DNA of 64,000 bases from Glandiceps talaboti (Eukaryota > Hemichordata > Enteropneusta > Spengelidae): assembly GCF_964340395.1 (NCBI RefSeq), contig NC_135556.1, positions 10,252,001 through 10,316,000 of the forward strand. The letters are read 5' to 3'. The notes under the pieces were generated by a model. It was not told the origin of the DNA and did no database searches. It saw only the letters and a list, made by a program, of their open reading frames with translations. Below are positions 47,023 through 59,025 of this stretch, one piece after another. Position 1 is the first letter of the stretch, and each line of letters begins with the position of its first letter. Position numbers and translations under genes: made by a program.

Positions 47023-48651
47023 ATGGGGCGACGTCTTCTATATGTTACCTTTCCACTTCTTTTCTTGGTGATGATCATCCTATATTTCCTACCACCATGG
47101 ACTTTTATCGTACCAGAGGTAAAGAAATGTCATCATGGATTTACCGTCCCACCGTCGCCACGAACCGGTGGAGAAACGAAAAGTGTTGGTTTTGATCACT
47201 TTTGTCGCCGTCTGTGGAAGAAAAACGTAGCGCCTACCATAATCCAATACGAAGGAGACACTCTCACGAAAACGTGTTCTTGCCAAAAGAGTCCGCAAAA
47301 GTTCGGGGAATACGAAAATTCCTCTTTGCAGAGAAGACATAAAGAGTTTATAGAATGGGAAAGACAACAGGACATCAAAAGTGAACCCTTGATTTACACT
47401 CCTACGATGTCCCCTTTCGGTTATCTTGCCGGCGGATTGACCGTCCAACCTGGAAAATCAGTTCCCATCAAATCGTTATACATTGATCCCATGGCCGTGG
47501 AATGTCTAACAGTTATCCATGGATTTAGTTTCCAAGACAAAAAAACAGAGTTCAACTTCAGATGCGGTGACGGGAAAGCGGTAATGTTCATCTCGCCAAC
47601 GTCATCTAGTTTGGCACGGCTCAGAATTGATGGCAACCATACCAGTGATTTAAGGATATCAATGGCATTCAATGTCGGTACGCTAAAATCATCGATGGAC
47701 CGATCGCGATCTGATATCGTCACTCAAGCTATCAACGAAGTATTACACAATATCCATTACCGCAATATCTACTATGACGTATTCAATCGTGACGTCATCA
47801 ACGTTACTTTTCTGAATCTCACTTTTGAAATTAACGTTCTCATCAAAGAAAACGCTTTACCTCGTCTGTATAACACCAGTTCTGATGACGATATCGCCAA
47901 TAAGGTAACTATAGTAACTAAAACGTTCGAACGCCCAAATGCTGTGCTTAACCTCATCAAAAGCATCAGAAAGTACTATCCGAGTGTAACCATAGTGATA
48001 GCTGATGATTCAGAGAAACCAGTTGCTATCCATGGTGACAACATCAAGCATTACATCATGCCTTTTAAAGAGGGGTGGTTCGCTGGACGAAACTTGGCAG
48101 TAAGCCAAGTACGAACCAAATATTTTTTGTGGGTAGATGATGATACCGAATTCACAGCCTTAACTAATCTTAGTAAGTGTCTCGAAAAATTGGAAAACAA
48201 CGAAGAAAATATCGATATTGTAGGTGGCGTCCTTGCCAGTGGCGAAGGAAGACATGTTAAAATGAGTACATTCGACAAAACACTGGTAATCGAGGATGGT
48301 GATAACGGGTTTTGCGTATACGGAAAAGCTGGTGTGCACAGAAAACTACAGAATTATCCCCAGTGTCACGTGACAAACATTGTGATTAATTTTTTCATGG
48401 CCAAAACATTATCTGTCAGAAATATAGGGTTCGATCCACAATTCGAACGAGTTGGACATTGGGAATTTTTCTTGGATGGTTACGGGTATCTTCGGGTCGC
48501 CTCATGTTCGGATTTCATCGCAAATCATCACCGATCACACAACAAGAAATACGGAAAATACAGGAATGGTATGGTGAATTTAGCTTACTACGGTATGATC
48601 GCGCAATATCTTCCTTTCAAACATTATTTACAATGTTTTGAATTCGATTAA
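47023..48651 (+). CDS. B4GALNT1-like: B4GALNT1-like transferase, array copy 7
   Basis: A 542-residue single-exon paralogue and sister of copy 5 in the next block (start-to-start distance 16295 bp). It begins MGRRLLY, has one stem unit, and keeps VTIVTKTF, SEKPVAIHG, MPFKEGWFAGRNLAVSQ, WVDDDTEF (D372-374) and HWEFFLDGYG. In the central third it has the majority residues rather than the copy-5 variants, and it is the only copy with NLTFEINVL instead of NLTFQINVL. It is the second gene of its block and faces a decayed COMMD8 exon about 4 kb downstream. A GA microsatellite precedes its promoter, as in copy 5, but is about 75 bp shorter. Confidence 0.93.
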   Translation: MGRRLLYVTFPLLFLVMIILYFLPPWTFIVPEVKKCHHGFTVPPSPRTGGETKSVGFDHFCRRLWKKNVAPTIIQYEGDTLTKTCSCQKSPQKFGEYENSSLQRRHKEFIEWERQQDIKSEPLIYTPTMSPFGYLAGGLTVQPGKSVPIKSLYIDPMAVECLTVIHGFSFQDKKTEFNFRCGDGKAVMFISPTSSSLARLRIDGNHTSDLRISMAFNVGTLKSSMDRSRSDIVTQAINEVLHNIHYRNIYYDVFNRDVINVTFLNLTFEINVLIKENALPRLYNTSSDDDIANKVTIVTKTFERPNAVLNLIKSIRKYYPSVTIVIADDSEKPVAIHGDNIKHYIMPFKEGWFAGRNLAVSQVRTKYFLWVDDDTEFTALTNLSKCLEKLENNEENIDIVGGVLASGEGRHVKMSTFDKTLVIEDGDNGFCVYGKAGVHRKLQNYPQCHVTNIVINFFMAKTLSVRNIGFDPQFERVGHWEFFLDGYGYLRVASCSDFIANHHRSHNKKYGKYRNGMVNLAYYGMIAQYLPFKHYLQCFEFD

Positions 48652-50743
48652 CTTGACGGCAACGTAAATCATAGGTGTAGCCTACCTGAAGACGGCGAAG
48701 TACGTATATTCTTGACAAGTGAATGGTCAATATTGGTGGATATATTGCGTTATTGGTGAATGATGGTTATTTTCGAATGTAAATGATGAATGCTTATAAA
48801 TTAATCGTTAATGACATACATGTGATTTTGTGTGAATGAAAATTGTGAATTTAACCTGGACTTAAAATCATGCTATTGATGGGGCAATGATAGGTTCATC
48901 GGGGCACTCACCTGTACAGTAGTACGCTCCAGGTCGGAACAATCTATTCTTTTCACTACACTTTGCAACATTGTATAATCAATCGATATTACACCAGTCA
49001 GACTGACTGACTGACTATTAAAAGACGTTAAAAATCAATAATTATCATATCCGTTTTATGAGTTTTCTGGCATGTCTATCTTTGGTTTGTTTTGTTTCTT
49101 TTGTTTGTTTCTGTATTTGACTAGTCATATCTTCTCTAATTTCTCCGTAGTGTATGTATTTTAAGTTTCTGTTTAGTGCAGCTGCTCATAACATGCTTAG
49201 TGAGTCCCTGATACAAATTGGATGCAATAAATAAATAAACAAATAAATAAATATAAATAGTTATCAGGAAATTTAAGTATTCAGGGGTAAAAACTGAATT
49301 TTGCGGTCCTAGTACCTCATATCATTATAACCTTGTAATGTATTGTTTTGCCACATCCGTCAATCTCGTGCACATGCATTTCGATTAAATCACTGGACAC
49401 AAGTGACGGTCTGTAGAAACTCGCAATGTACAAACAGTTACATGAGTTTTACATTTAATGAATATCTGTATCTCAACATTTGGTATCAGGGATTCGTTTA
49501 CATTTTAGCATATGATTTTTGGCCGCTTTTTACTAGTATCTGTAAAAGTATGAAATTGGAACAATTCCATAGCAGGCTAAAAGTCGTCAACTGTGGTGGC
49601 GCTCTCAGTGGTGCTTTGAATTGAGGGTAGCACAATATCATAGACCTTAACTTAAGACTGATACTAAACTACAGTTTCAACGTACTCTGGGATATCATTT
49701 CCTTCACAGTTGCATGATTCTGGAAATATATAGTGAGTTTATGAGATATTTTACTTGGAAGATTTAGGAAAAATGATTCAAACTAAAAACATTATTAAGC
49801 TATTCTGGTATAATGTTAATGTATATGTAATACATATACCTTCTGTGACATTATAATTGTCTTCTGGTATTGTATGTATAGTTTTATTAAGGGTTTCTCA
49901 ACTTTTTAGAACACAAAGGCAAATTATATCATCCAATCGTGTGTATGTTTCTATAGCTTTCATGGTTTCGTGATGTTTTATTACATTCTACTCTGTCACC
50001 ATTAGTGACAAGGTATAAAAATGTTCCTTTTTATTTTATTTTATTTTTGTTGTGTTTTTTTTTACAAAATCATAATAGGTCAATTATAATTTTGTCCATT
50101 GGCAATGTGTTTACACAAAATAAGTGTAGTGTGCGGCATTTATACTATAAAGATTGTGGGCTACTGCGTTGATAGGCTGCCCTCTAGTGGGGGAACAGTC
50201 CAACACCTAAATGGATTAATTATCAAATCTCTATAACTTTAGGCGATATGGTTGTTCGATGTTTTTGTTTTATTGGGCAATAAAAAATAAAACGTTCTTT
50301 TATTCCAGAATTTTGTCATTGTCGTTGTTCTAATTATTGCTATCACCTTCCAGGTTAATGACAATGTCAGCTGATTTTTCACATTTCAAAGAAAATCAAG
50401 CATCAACTTTGGCCAAATTAATGACCCATTATTTTTGCAATGGCCAAAATAATGACCATTATTTTAAGCATTGGAAAATTGATCAAAATAATGGCCAATA
50501 TTTTGGCCACTGGAAAAAAAGAGAATTATAGAGTTTCAATTAAATCCATCTACAACTTATTGAGATGTCTTCTTAACAAACAGATTAACACATGAACAAA
50601 AATACAGCCACATAGGCATCCACACAACTCACATTCACACATGTACTGGTAAATAAATACACCAACAAATTTAGTAAATATACAGGATGTACCAAGTAGA
50701 CGTCGCTATTTACTACTAGTTTATTCAGATAATCTTGATGCCT
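48652..50743. other. 3' module of gene 7
   Basis: As after gene 5. No coding sequence is seen. Confidence 0.5.
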
Positions 50744-50747
50744 TTAA

Positions 50748-51457
50748 AGTGGCAATATGGATAAGGATCAGTGTTCTCGCTAAGGCTTATTTGTGCGCTA
50801 CATGTGCAAGGTCTCTGTCTGCTCTCACAGTCAAATTTCATGGTTTGCGCAACTATATATCCAACCATCAAGAATAAAACAGAAAATATATATACAAATA
50901 AAATATAATTAATGATTAAATGAAATGTAATAAAGTTTTTATTTATTTCTATTCAGCATCCAAGAACAGGTGTTAGCTTCATATTGCAAATAAACGTATG
51001 ATTTTGCTTCTTGCCTTCGGCCAAAAGGGGGATACACCCCTTCTAAACTATCCTCCATGTCACCCTTCCCATTTTTTTCCTTCACCTCAAGTTGCTCAAT
51101 CTTAAAACCTCAAAGGGAACACTGATGAGGATTGTGTATTTATTTTGGAATTTTTAATTAATAAAACAATTTTATCATGGCTTCCTACTTGAAAAATCAA
51201 TGTGAAACAACATTGACTAAGTTTGTGTTTGTAACTCAATACATTGCAAAAAGCTAAAAAAAAAAAAACTGTAAAAAGTTTGTTATTGTACGTACAATAA
51301 CAAACATTTTACACATTTATTATGTTTTTTTCAATTTATTGAGTTACAAAAACGAACTTGGAATATTATGTTTCACATTCAAGTAGGGAGCCATGATAAA
51401 ATTGTTTTATAAATTAAAAATCCAAAATAAAACCTAACCCTCATCCATATGGCCACT
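50748..51457. mobile_element. TTAA-flanked palindromic element, block B
   Basis: Orthologue of the element at 20344, TTAA at 50744-50747 and 51458-51461, with the same nested insertion. Confidence 0.65.
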
Positions 51458-51874
51458 TTAAATCCAAATAAAAAACATGACTGAACTTAAAAGAGAGTAT
51501 ACATGTATGTATGCTTAAATTATAGTAAATCTTTATATTTGAAAATACAGAACAGAAACTGTTTTCATTTCATTTTGTCTATTACTATAATTCTTCTATT
51601 TTATAAAAGAGAAAAGGAAAACATTTCTTCAAAACAAAGTTTTTCTGTTGCTATGGAGATATTCTCTATGACTTCAATTGTAACACAGCCTGACAGAGAC
51701 AAATATAAGGATTTGATAAGGAAAATAATTATCTCTATCTCAAATACAATGAATCAATTTTTTGCAAGAAGTACAACATTCACCCTAAATGGCAGATTTT
51801 TATCAGTAAATCAAGTTTATGTGTACAAATACATCAAAAGTCTAAACACTTAGTTTATCTACCTGTTTCATTAA

Positions 51875-52220
51875 AGTGGCCATATGGATGAGAATTTGGT
51901 ATTTATTTTGGATTTTTATTTGATAAAAAAGCTTCACCATGTTTTTCTACTTGAAAAAATAATGCAAAATAACATATACCAAATCCATGTTCATAACTCA
52001 ATACATTGCAAAAAGATGCAAAAAGTGTAAAAAGTTTGTTATTGTACGTACAATAACAAACATTTTACACATTGTTTAATGTTTTGCCGTTTATTGAGAT
52101 GTGAACATGGACTTGGTATATGTTATTTCACATTATTTGTTCATGTAGAAAAACATGGTGAAGCTGTTTTATCAAATAAAAATCCAAAATAAATACCAAA
52201 TTCTCATCCATATGGCCACT
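51875..52220. mobile_element. Young TTAA-flanked palindromic MITE (346 bp)
   Basis: Starts AGTGGCCATATGGATGAGAA and ends with its exact complement. The two arms of about 170 bp are nearly perfect inverted repeats meeting at TTGTACGTACAA. TTAA lies at 51871-51874 and 52221-52224. Block A at the same place (about 35570) reads TTTCATTAAGCTTC with a single TTAA, i.e. the empty site. The TTAA target is piggyBac-like, although the terminal bases are not the usual CCC; no transposase is encoded. Confidence 0.85.
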
Positions 52221-52752
52221 TTAAGCTTCAGCAGTCATTTTATTAAAGTCTTGTGTGGTTTTTTTCTTTTACATGTGACTTTAATTGGTGTTTGTAAATT
52301 TTTTGTGGATGCTTCACATTACTGTCGTTTTCAGGGTACATTGTGTACTAATGATGTCATACATTGGTTTAGTGACAGCAATGCGTGCGAATGTGCTGCA
52401 TAAACGCTAACATTATTACATCTAAAATAACACACAGGATGAGTAAACAATCAAATATTTTACATACACTACACTGGTTTTCACCTGCTAATTATGTTAT
52501 TACTTGTAACACTCAAATGTTATATAGACTGACCTGTTTGCTGCTTCTAACGACGCTATAATTTTCGTATATGCTACATACTAATAACTTTGTGTACATT
52601 CAGTTTTCATCCACAGCTGAGCCAGCTTAACAATCAAATGTAACAGTTGTGTACACTAATCTGTTTACTCAGTTTCTCATCTCATCATTTTCATCTACTA
52701 TTGACTGACAGCTGTTAACAATCACATACAAATGTATTGTATATAAACTAAC

Positions 52753-52908
52753 CCTGTTTGCTGTTTCTAATTAAGTTATCATTTTCTTCAATTCTTCTTC
52801 ATTCATTTCCACAGAAACTGACTTCTTACCCTGTTCTTCTTGTAAATCTAAATCTAATGTAACTAGTGGTTCATGTACTTATGCTAATTTATCACTGGCC
52901 ATGACAAG
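52753..52908 (-). pseudogene. COMMD8: COMMD8 COMM-domain exon, duplicated and decayed (copy after gene 7)
   Basis: A 156-bp copy with an early in-frame stop (LVMASDKLA then TAA). The acceptor side (CTATGGAAAGGAG on the plus strand) is closer to the intact gene than in the other two pseudo-exons. More COMMD8 intron sequence is retained next to it, including the foldback repeat at 52950-53250 that matches the COMMD8 intron at 59026-59348. Confidence 0.82.
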
Positions 52909-52949
52909 CTATGGAAAGGAGACGGTAATTTCAATTCGGTTAAAGAGAC

Positions 52950-53250
52950 ATTATATCATGCACAAGCCATTTATAACAACAAATATGGAATATATACTCT
53001 AGTCGTTTTACGTCACAACAACACGCGTCTATGTCACAACAACGTGTGTCTACGTCACTGGTTCTGCTGTGCTCAAAATGTCATTCAAAATGTTAAAAAT
53101 TACCATTACTTTCACCGATTTTTCTTTGATATTACTAGCACTGGTATAATTACGCTATTCTCCAATATTTTTTTTCATTCAGTCGGAAAATACTCGTGAC
53201 CTAAGAGTTGTTACTACTCGTATTTCGACAAAGACCCCTAGGTCACTCGT
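52950..53250 (+). mobile_element. Interspersed foldback repeat, copy 1 (truncated on the right)
   Basis: Related to 59026-59348. It runs from CATGCACAAGCC through AATATGGAATATATACTCT to a foldback end with GGAAAATACTCGTGACCTA and AGGTCACTCGTAT, then is cut off at the junction with the gene 8 upstream region. Confidence 0.55.
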
Positions 53251-53502
53251 ATCTGTTTTCAATGTAGCCGTGCAGTATGGTATAGAATTCATTATCAATC
53301 GTCTACTACAGACACGCTCTGACCTGAGTTAGCCAAGGTTCACCTTAACAAAATCAATTTCTGAAGGTAGAGATGTAGTGATAAGAGTTCAAGAATTTGT
53401 TACTTGTTGTACTTCTCACAAGTAGTAAATAATGTTGATCAGTTTGGGAGTACACATATGCATTTTATTTCCGGAATCGATTATTCCTTTAAAAAATCAA
53501 TA

Positions 53503-53823
53503 CATCATATATTTTGAATTATAGTGTATTTTAGGTGAAACCATTGGTAACTACCATTGCAGATTTCAGAGAGCTAGAGGGTTCGCAACAGACACGTATA
53601 TAGTGAATTGTTGTTCAGGAGACTTGTCGAAGCTGTAACACACAGTCACGTATGTATACGACTTTCTTACCACATTTCTCTTCTAGTGATTGCATATATT
53701 AGCAAATTATCTGGTAATGCATGTGAATATATAGTCTAGTCATGATATTTCATGTCATATACACTTTCCAACGGAAAATCACAATTAATCATTTTCTGTC
53801 GATGGTTTCCTTTTTGAATACAG
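53503..53823 (+). promoter_or_regulatory. Promoter/leader and 5'-UTR intron of gene 8
   Basis: TATA-like sequence at 53503, donor at 53650, acceptor AG at 53822-53823; predicted intron of 174 bp. The leader matches copies 4 and 6, in line with the chimeric coding region. Confidence 0.5.
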
Positions 53824-53842
53824 TATAACCGGTAGAGTCATC

Positions 53843-55555
53843 ATGAGGGGAAGTCGTCTATATTTTGCCTTTCCACTTCTTTTCTTGTTGATGAGCATTC
53901 TGTATTTCATATCACCATGGTCTTTTATCGTATCAGAGGTGATGAAAAATCACGAAGGATTTACCGTCCCACCCAGAACCGATGGAGAGGGGAAAAGTGG
54001 TGGTTTTGATAACGAATCAGAGGTGATGAAAACTCACCATGGATTTACCTTCCCGCCCCGAACCGGTGGAGAAATGTTAAGTGGTGGTATTGATAACTTT
54101 TGTCGCCGTCTGTGGAAGAAAAACGTAGCGCCTACCATGTTGCAATACGAAGGGGAGACGCTCACGAAAACGTGTTCTTGCCAAAAGGATCACCGAAATC
54201 GAACGTTCGAGACAAGCGAAAATTCCTCTTTGCAGAGAAGACATGAAGAGTTCATAGAATGGGAAAGACAACAGGACATCAAAAGGGAACCCTTGATTTA
54301 CACTCCTGCGATGTCCCCTTTTGGTTACCTTGCGGGTGGATTGACCCTCCAACCTGGAAAATCAGTTCCCATCAAATCGTTATACATTGATCCTATGGCC
54401 GTGGAATGTCTAACAGTTATCCATGGATTTAGTTTCCAAGACAAAAAAAAAATGTTGAACTTCAGATGCGGTGACGGGAAAGCGGTCATGTTCATCTCGC
54501 CAACGTCATCTAGTTTGGCACAGCTCAGAGTTGATGGCAACCATACCAGTGATTTAATGATATCTATGGCATTTAATGTCAGTATGCTAAAATCATCGAT
54601 GAACCGATCACGAGTTGATATCGTCACTCAAGCTATCAACGAAGTATTACACAATATCCATTACCGCAATATCTACTATGACGTATTCAATCGTGACGTC
54701 ATTAACGTTACTTTTCTGAATCTCACTTTTCAAATAAATGTTCTCATCAAAGAAAATGCTTTACCTCATCTGTATAACACCAGTTCTGATGACGATATCG
54801 CCAATAAGGTAACTATAGTAACTAAAACTTTCGAACGCCCAGCTTCTGTGCTTAACCTCATCAAAAGCATCAGAAAGTACTATCCGAGTGTAACCATAGT
54901 GATAGCTGATGATTCAGAGAAACCAGTTGCTATCCATGGTGACAACATCAAGCATTACATCATGCCTTTTAAAGAGGGGTGGTTCGCTGGACGAAACTTG
55001 GCAGTAAGCCAAGTACGAACCAAATACTTTTTGTGGGTAGATGATGATTTCGAATTCACAGCCTTAACTAATCTTAGTAAGTGTCTCGAAAAATTGGAAA
55101 ACAACGAAGAAAATATCGATATTGTAGGTGGCGTCCTTTCCATCGGCTATGGAAGACATGTTAAAATGAGTAAATACGACAAAACACTGGAAATCGAGGA
55201 TGGTGATAACGGGTTTTGCGTATATGGAAAAGCTGGTGTGCACAGAAAACTACGGAATTATCCCCAGTGTCACGTGACAAACATTGTGCTTAATTTTTTC
55301 ATGGCCAAAACATTATCTGTCAGAAATATAGGGTTCGATCCACAATTCGAACGAGTTGGACATTGGGAATTTTTCTTGGATGGTTACGGGTATCTTCGGG
55401 TTGCCTCATGTTCGGATTTCATCGCAAATCATCACCAATCCCACAACGAGAAATACAGAAAATATAGGAACAATCTGGTGAATTCAGCTTACTACGATAT
55501 GATCTCACAATATCTTCCTTTCAAACATTATTTACAATGTTTTGAAATCGATTAA
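53843..55555 (+). CDS. B4GALNT1-like: B4GALNT1-like transferase, array copy 8 (chimeric)
   Basis: A 570-residue single-exon gene at the right end of the array. The N-terminal part is of the copy 4/6 type (MRGSRLY, LLFLLMSILYFISPWS, NRTFETSENSS, ALPHLY). From NTSSDDD onward it is of the copy 3/5/7 type (SEKPVAIHG, MPFKEGW, YLPFKHYLQCFE). The main switch is near 54765-54785, with further mosaic patches upstream (LTLQPG and SRVD, as in copy 5). The stem has two repeat units, as in copies 1 and 2. WVDDDFEF lies at D400-402 and HWEFFLDGYG is intact. The 5' flank is type 1 and the 3' flank type 2, as expected of an unequal-crossover product. It lies about 2.8 kb from, and convergent with, the intact COMMD8 gene. 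Confidence 0.93.
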   Translation: MRGSRLYFAFPLLFLLMSILYFISPWSFIVSEVMKNHEGFTVPPRTDGEGKSGGFDNESEVMKTHHGFTFPPRTGGEMLSGGIDNFCRRLWKKNVAPTMLQYEGETLTKTCSCQKDHRNRTFETSENSSLQRRHEEFIEWERQQDIKREPLIYTPAMSPFGYLAGGLTLQPGKSVPIKSLYIDPMAVECLTVIHGFSFQDKKKMLNFRCGDGKAVMFISPTSSSLAQLRVDGNHTSDLMISMAFNVSMLKSSMNRSRVDIVTQAINEVLHNIHYRNIYYDVFNRDVINVTFLNLTFQINVLIKENALPHLYNTSSDDDIANKVTIVTKTFERPASVLNLIKSIRKYYPSVTIVIADDSEKPVAIHGDNIKHYIMPFKEGWFAGRNLAVSQVRTKYFLWVDDDFEFTALTNLSKCLEKLENNEENIDIVGGVLSIGYGRHVKMSKYDKTLEIEDGDNGFCVYGKAGVHRKLRNYPQCHVTNIVLNFFMAKTLSVRNIGFDPQFERVGHWEFFLDGYGYLRVASCSDFIANHHQSHNEKYRKYRNNLVNSAYYDMISQYLPFKHYLQCFEID

Positions 55556-56699
55556 CTTGACGGCAACGTAAATCATAGGTGTAGCCTACCTGAAGACGGC
55601 GAAGTACGTATATTCTTGACAAGTGAATGGTCAATATTGGTGGATATTGCGTTATTGGTGAATGATGGTTATTTTTGAACGTAAATGATGAATGCTTATA
55701 AATTAATCGTTAATGACATACATGTGATTTTGTGTGAATGCAAATTGTGAATTTAACCTGGGCTTAAAATCATGCTATTGATGGGTCAATGATAGGTTCA
55801 GCGGGGTACTCACTGGTACAGTAGTAGTACGCTCCAGGTCGGAACAATCTACTAGTATAATTCTTTTTACTAAACTTTGTAACATTATATAATCAATCGA
55901 TATTACACCTGTCAGATTGACTAAAGACGTTAAAATCAATAATTATCATATTCGTTTGATGCCTTTTCTGGCATGTCTCTCTTTGATTCGTTTTCTTTCT
56001 TTCTTTGTTTCTGTATGCGACTAGTGATATCTTCTCTAATTTTTTTTGTAGTGTATGTATTTTAATTTTCTGTTTAGTGCTGCTCACAACATGGTTAGTG
56101 AGCGCCTGATACAAAAGGGATGCAATACAAAAATAAAAATAAATATAAATAGTTATCACCAAATTTAAGTATTCTTGGGTAATAACTGAATTTTGCGGTC
56201 CTAGTACTTCATAATATTATATCCTTGTAATGGATTTTTGGCCACATCCGTCAATCTCGTTGTAATTAATCACATTCCGATCATATCACTGGACACAAGT
56301 GACGGTCTGTAGAAACTTGCAATGTACGAACTGTTACATGAGTTTTACATTTAATGAATATCTGTATCTCAACATTTGGTATCAGGGATTCGTTTACTTT
56401 TTAGCATATGATTTTTGGCCGCTTTTTTTTACTAGTGTCTGTAAAACTATGAATTTGGAACAATGCCATAGCAGGTTAAAAGTCGTCAACTGTGGTGGCG
56501 CACGCACTCAGTGGTGCTTTCAATTGCGGGTAGCACAATACCGTAGACAAACACATGGACAAACAAACAGACACAGGCATCCACGCAACTCACGTTCACA
56601 CATGTACTGGTAAATACATACACCAACAAATTCAGTAAATGTAACACGTACCAAGTAGTCGCTATTTACTACTAGTTTATTCAGATAATCTTGATGCCT
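55556..56699. other. 3' module of gene 8, internally shortened
   Basis: Runs as in other copies to TAGCACAATACCGTAGAC (about 56547), then joins AGGCATCCACGCAACTCAC of the type-2 module. The intervening 1 kb found elsewhere is missing. Confidence 0.55.
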
Positions 56700-56703
56700 T
56701 TAA

Positions 56704-57367
56704 AGTGGCAATATGGATAAGGATCAGTGTTCTCGCTAAGGCTTATTTGTGCGCTACTTGTGCAAGGTCTGTGTCTGCTCTTGCAGTCAAATTTCATAGT
56801 TTGCGCAACCTTATATCCAAGTATCAAGAATGAAACAGAAAATATATATACAAATAAAGTATAATTAATGATTAAATGAAATGTTGTAATAAAGTTTTTT
56901 ATTTATTTCTATTCAGCATCCAAGAACAGGTAAAAAGTGTTTAGCTTCATATTGCAAATAAATGTATGATTTCAGCTGAAAGGGGGATATGCAAGTGCGG
57001 CCACCATATCACCCTTTCCATTTTTGTCTTTCACCTTAAGTTGCTCAATCTCAAAAACCTTACAGGGAACACTAATGAGGATTGTGTTTTTATTTTGGAT
57101 TTTTTAATTTATAAAACAATTTTATTATGGCTTCCTACTTTGTTTGTAACTCAACACATTGCAAAATGCTAAAAAATGTGTAAGAAATTTGTTACTGTAG
57201 GTACAATAACAAACTTTTTACACATTTATTAATCTTTTGCAATTTATTGACTTACAGACTCCGTCAGTGTTGTTTCACATTGATTTTACTAGTAAGAAAC
57301 CATGATAAAATTCTTTTATAAATCCAAAATCCAAAATAAAAACACAATCCTCATTCATATGGCCACT
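56704..57367. mobile_element. TTAA-flanked palindromic element after gene 8
   Basis: More diverged copy, TTAA at 56700-56703 and 57368-57371. The central palindrome (TTACTGTAGGTACAATAA) is degraded. Confidence 0.6.
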
Positions 57368-57371
57368 TTAA

Positions 57372-58332
57372 TAAATCCAAATAAAACACATGGCTGAACT
57401 TACAAGAAAATATATATGTATGTATGCCTTTACAGTAAATCTTTATATTGGAAAATACAGAACAAGAGAAACTGATTTCATTTCAATGTCTATTACCATA
57501 ATTCTTCTATGTTATAAAACAGAAAAGGAAAACATTTCTTCAATAAAGTCTTCCTGTTGCTATGGCGATATTCTCTTGTTGCTATGACTTCAATTGTAAC
57601 ACAGCCTGAAAGAGACAAATATAAGGATTTGATGAGGAAAATAAAGATATCTATCAAAAATACAAAATATTAGGTGACCAAGATTTGCAAAGGTTATAAG
57701 TGAGACATCACAACATTAATACCCTAAATGGCGGATTTTTATCAGTAAATCAAGTTATGTACAAATACATCAACAGTCTAAAACATGAGGAAATTACCAC
57801 CCTTATCTACCTGTTTCATGAATTTGCTGCACTCATTTTATTAAAGTCATGCATGTGCTTTTTTCTTATACATGTGACTTTAATTGTTGTTTGTCTAAAT
57901 TTTAGACCGAGATATTCATCAGTGTGGATGCTTCACATTACTGTCGCTTACAGAGTACATTGTAATATAATGATGCATACATTGGATTAGTGACACCAAT
58001 GCATCGCATAAAAACTAACATTATTACATTGAAATATAGCCTTTGACTTTTGAGTAAACATCAAATATTTTATATACACTAGACTGGTTTTCTCCTCCTA
58101 ACTGTGTTATCATTTTCATCCAAAAATGACTAAATATACAAATGTAGTACTGGTAACAATCATATATTGTATACACTAGCCCATTTGCTGCTTCTAACAA
58201 CATGCTTATATTCATCCAAAAATGACTAAATACTTATAATAAATAAATAAATATATCATATACTGTATTGTTTGCGCTCATTTTTCACCCACAGCTAACA
58301 GCTTGTAACAATCAAATGTTGTGTACACTAAC
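57372..58332. other. Region downstream of the COMMD8 COMM-domain exon
   Basis: Matches the type-2 modules at 21070-22070. It includes degenerate repeats of the exon edge (TTTGCTGCTTCTAA with ATTTTCATCC) at about 58080 and 58170. A last COMMD8 exon may be here but was not identified. Confidence 0.45.
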
Positions 58333-58488
58333 CTTGTTTGCTGCTTCTAATGACATTATCATTTTCTTCAATTCTTCTTCATTCATTTCCACAGAAACTG
58401 ACTTCTTACCCTGTTCTTCTTGTAAATCTAAATCTAATGTAACTAGTGGTTCATGTACTGATGCTAATTTATCACTAGCCATGGCAAG
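58333..58488 (-). CDS. COMMD8: COMMD8 exon encoding most of the COMM domain
   Basis: The minus strand is open in phase 0 for 52 codons: LAMASDKLASVHEPLV, then LDLDLQEEQGKKS, VSVEMNEEELKK and MIMSLEAANK. It is preceded by a good acceptor (pyrimidine-rich, ending CCATAG) and followed by AAG/GTTAGT. The pattern matches the C-terminal COMM domain of COMMD8 (SSDKI...IEMS.EEL...SLEAANKV in the human protein, from memory). COMMD8 is a subunit of the COMMD ring of the Commander (CCC plus retriever) endosomal recycling complex. If the donor is unused, the frame ends six codons later at a TGA (58312-58314), which would also be close to the usual end of the protein; I did not find a separate last exon. 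Three broken copies of this exon occur inside the transferase array. Confidence 0.85.
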
Positions 58489-59025
58489 CTATGGAAAGGA
58501 GATGGGAAATCAAATTCAGTAAAAGAGACAATATCAACAAGTACACGAAAGGGAAAGTTCACCCACTGAACGGTGTGAATTGTAATGATTGGTGATATGC
58601 TTGATGATTGATTATTACCAGTTATTGAACTCAATTGTTAGTTTTTATCTGGGTTTTACAGTACTTTCCGATTTCTCAACATTATGTAAATTGCCATATT
58701 ACCTGTTTTGTCCCACCCTCTAAAGTTCATTCTGAGAAATGTTGATGGTCACAATCTGCTAATCTTGAACTTGGTCTTGACAAGCAATGGCATTTGGCAT
58801 TGACCTTGATATGGAAACTACATGGTTGAATTGCAATACACAAAAATTAACTCCATAACAGAGTAGTTTGGATTTGGAACGGAATGACTAGTATTAGTAA
58901 TATATTGTTATTCCTTTTTTAGTTGTTAATTTTAACCGATTAAAAATATCTAACACCTATTGAAAATGATTGCATTTTTATGACTACTTGAACCAACCAT
59001 CTCTTTATCATTGATTATACCATGC

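Larger units (their letters stand above)
53260..58332. repeat. Partial block: gene 8 with type-2 flank
   Basis: The gene 8 promoter region starts at TTTCAATGTAGCCGTGC (as before gene 2 at about 7313). After the gene, the flank skips from the early 3' module (about 56540) straight into the middle of the type-2 module, and then meets the intact COMMD8 tail. About 3 kb of intervening module seen after genes 3, 5 and 7 is absent or reduced. Confidence 0.7.

Noticed and set aside
52155-52403. 82-codon frame ending VIHWFSDSNACECAA
   Set aside because: It begins inside the palindromic MITE. The shared tail is short and its counterpart near 57960 is disrupted, so I do not call it an exon.
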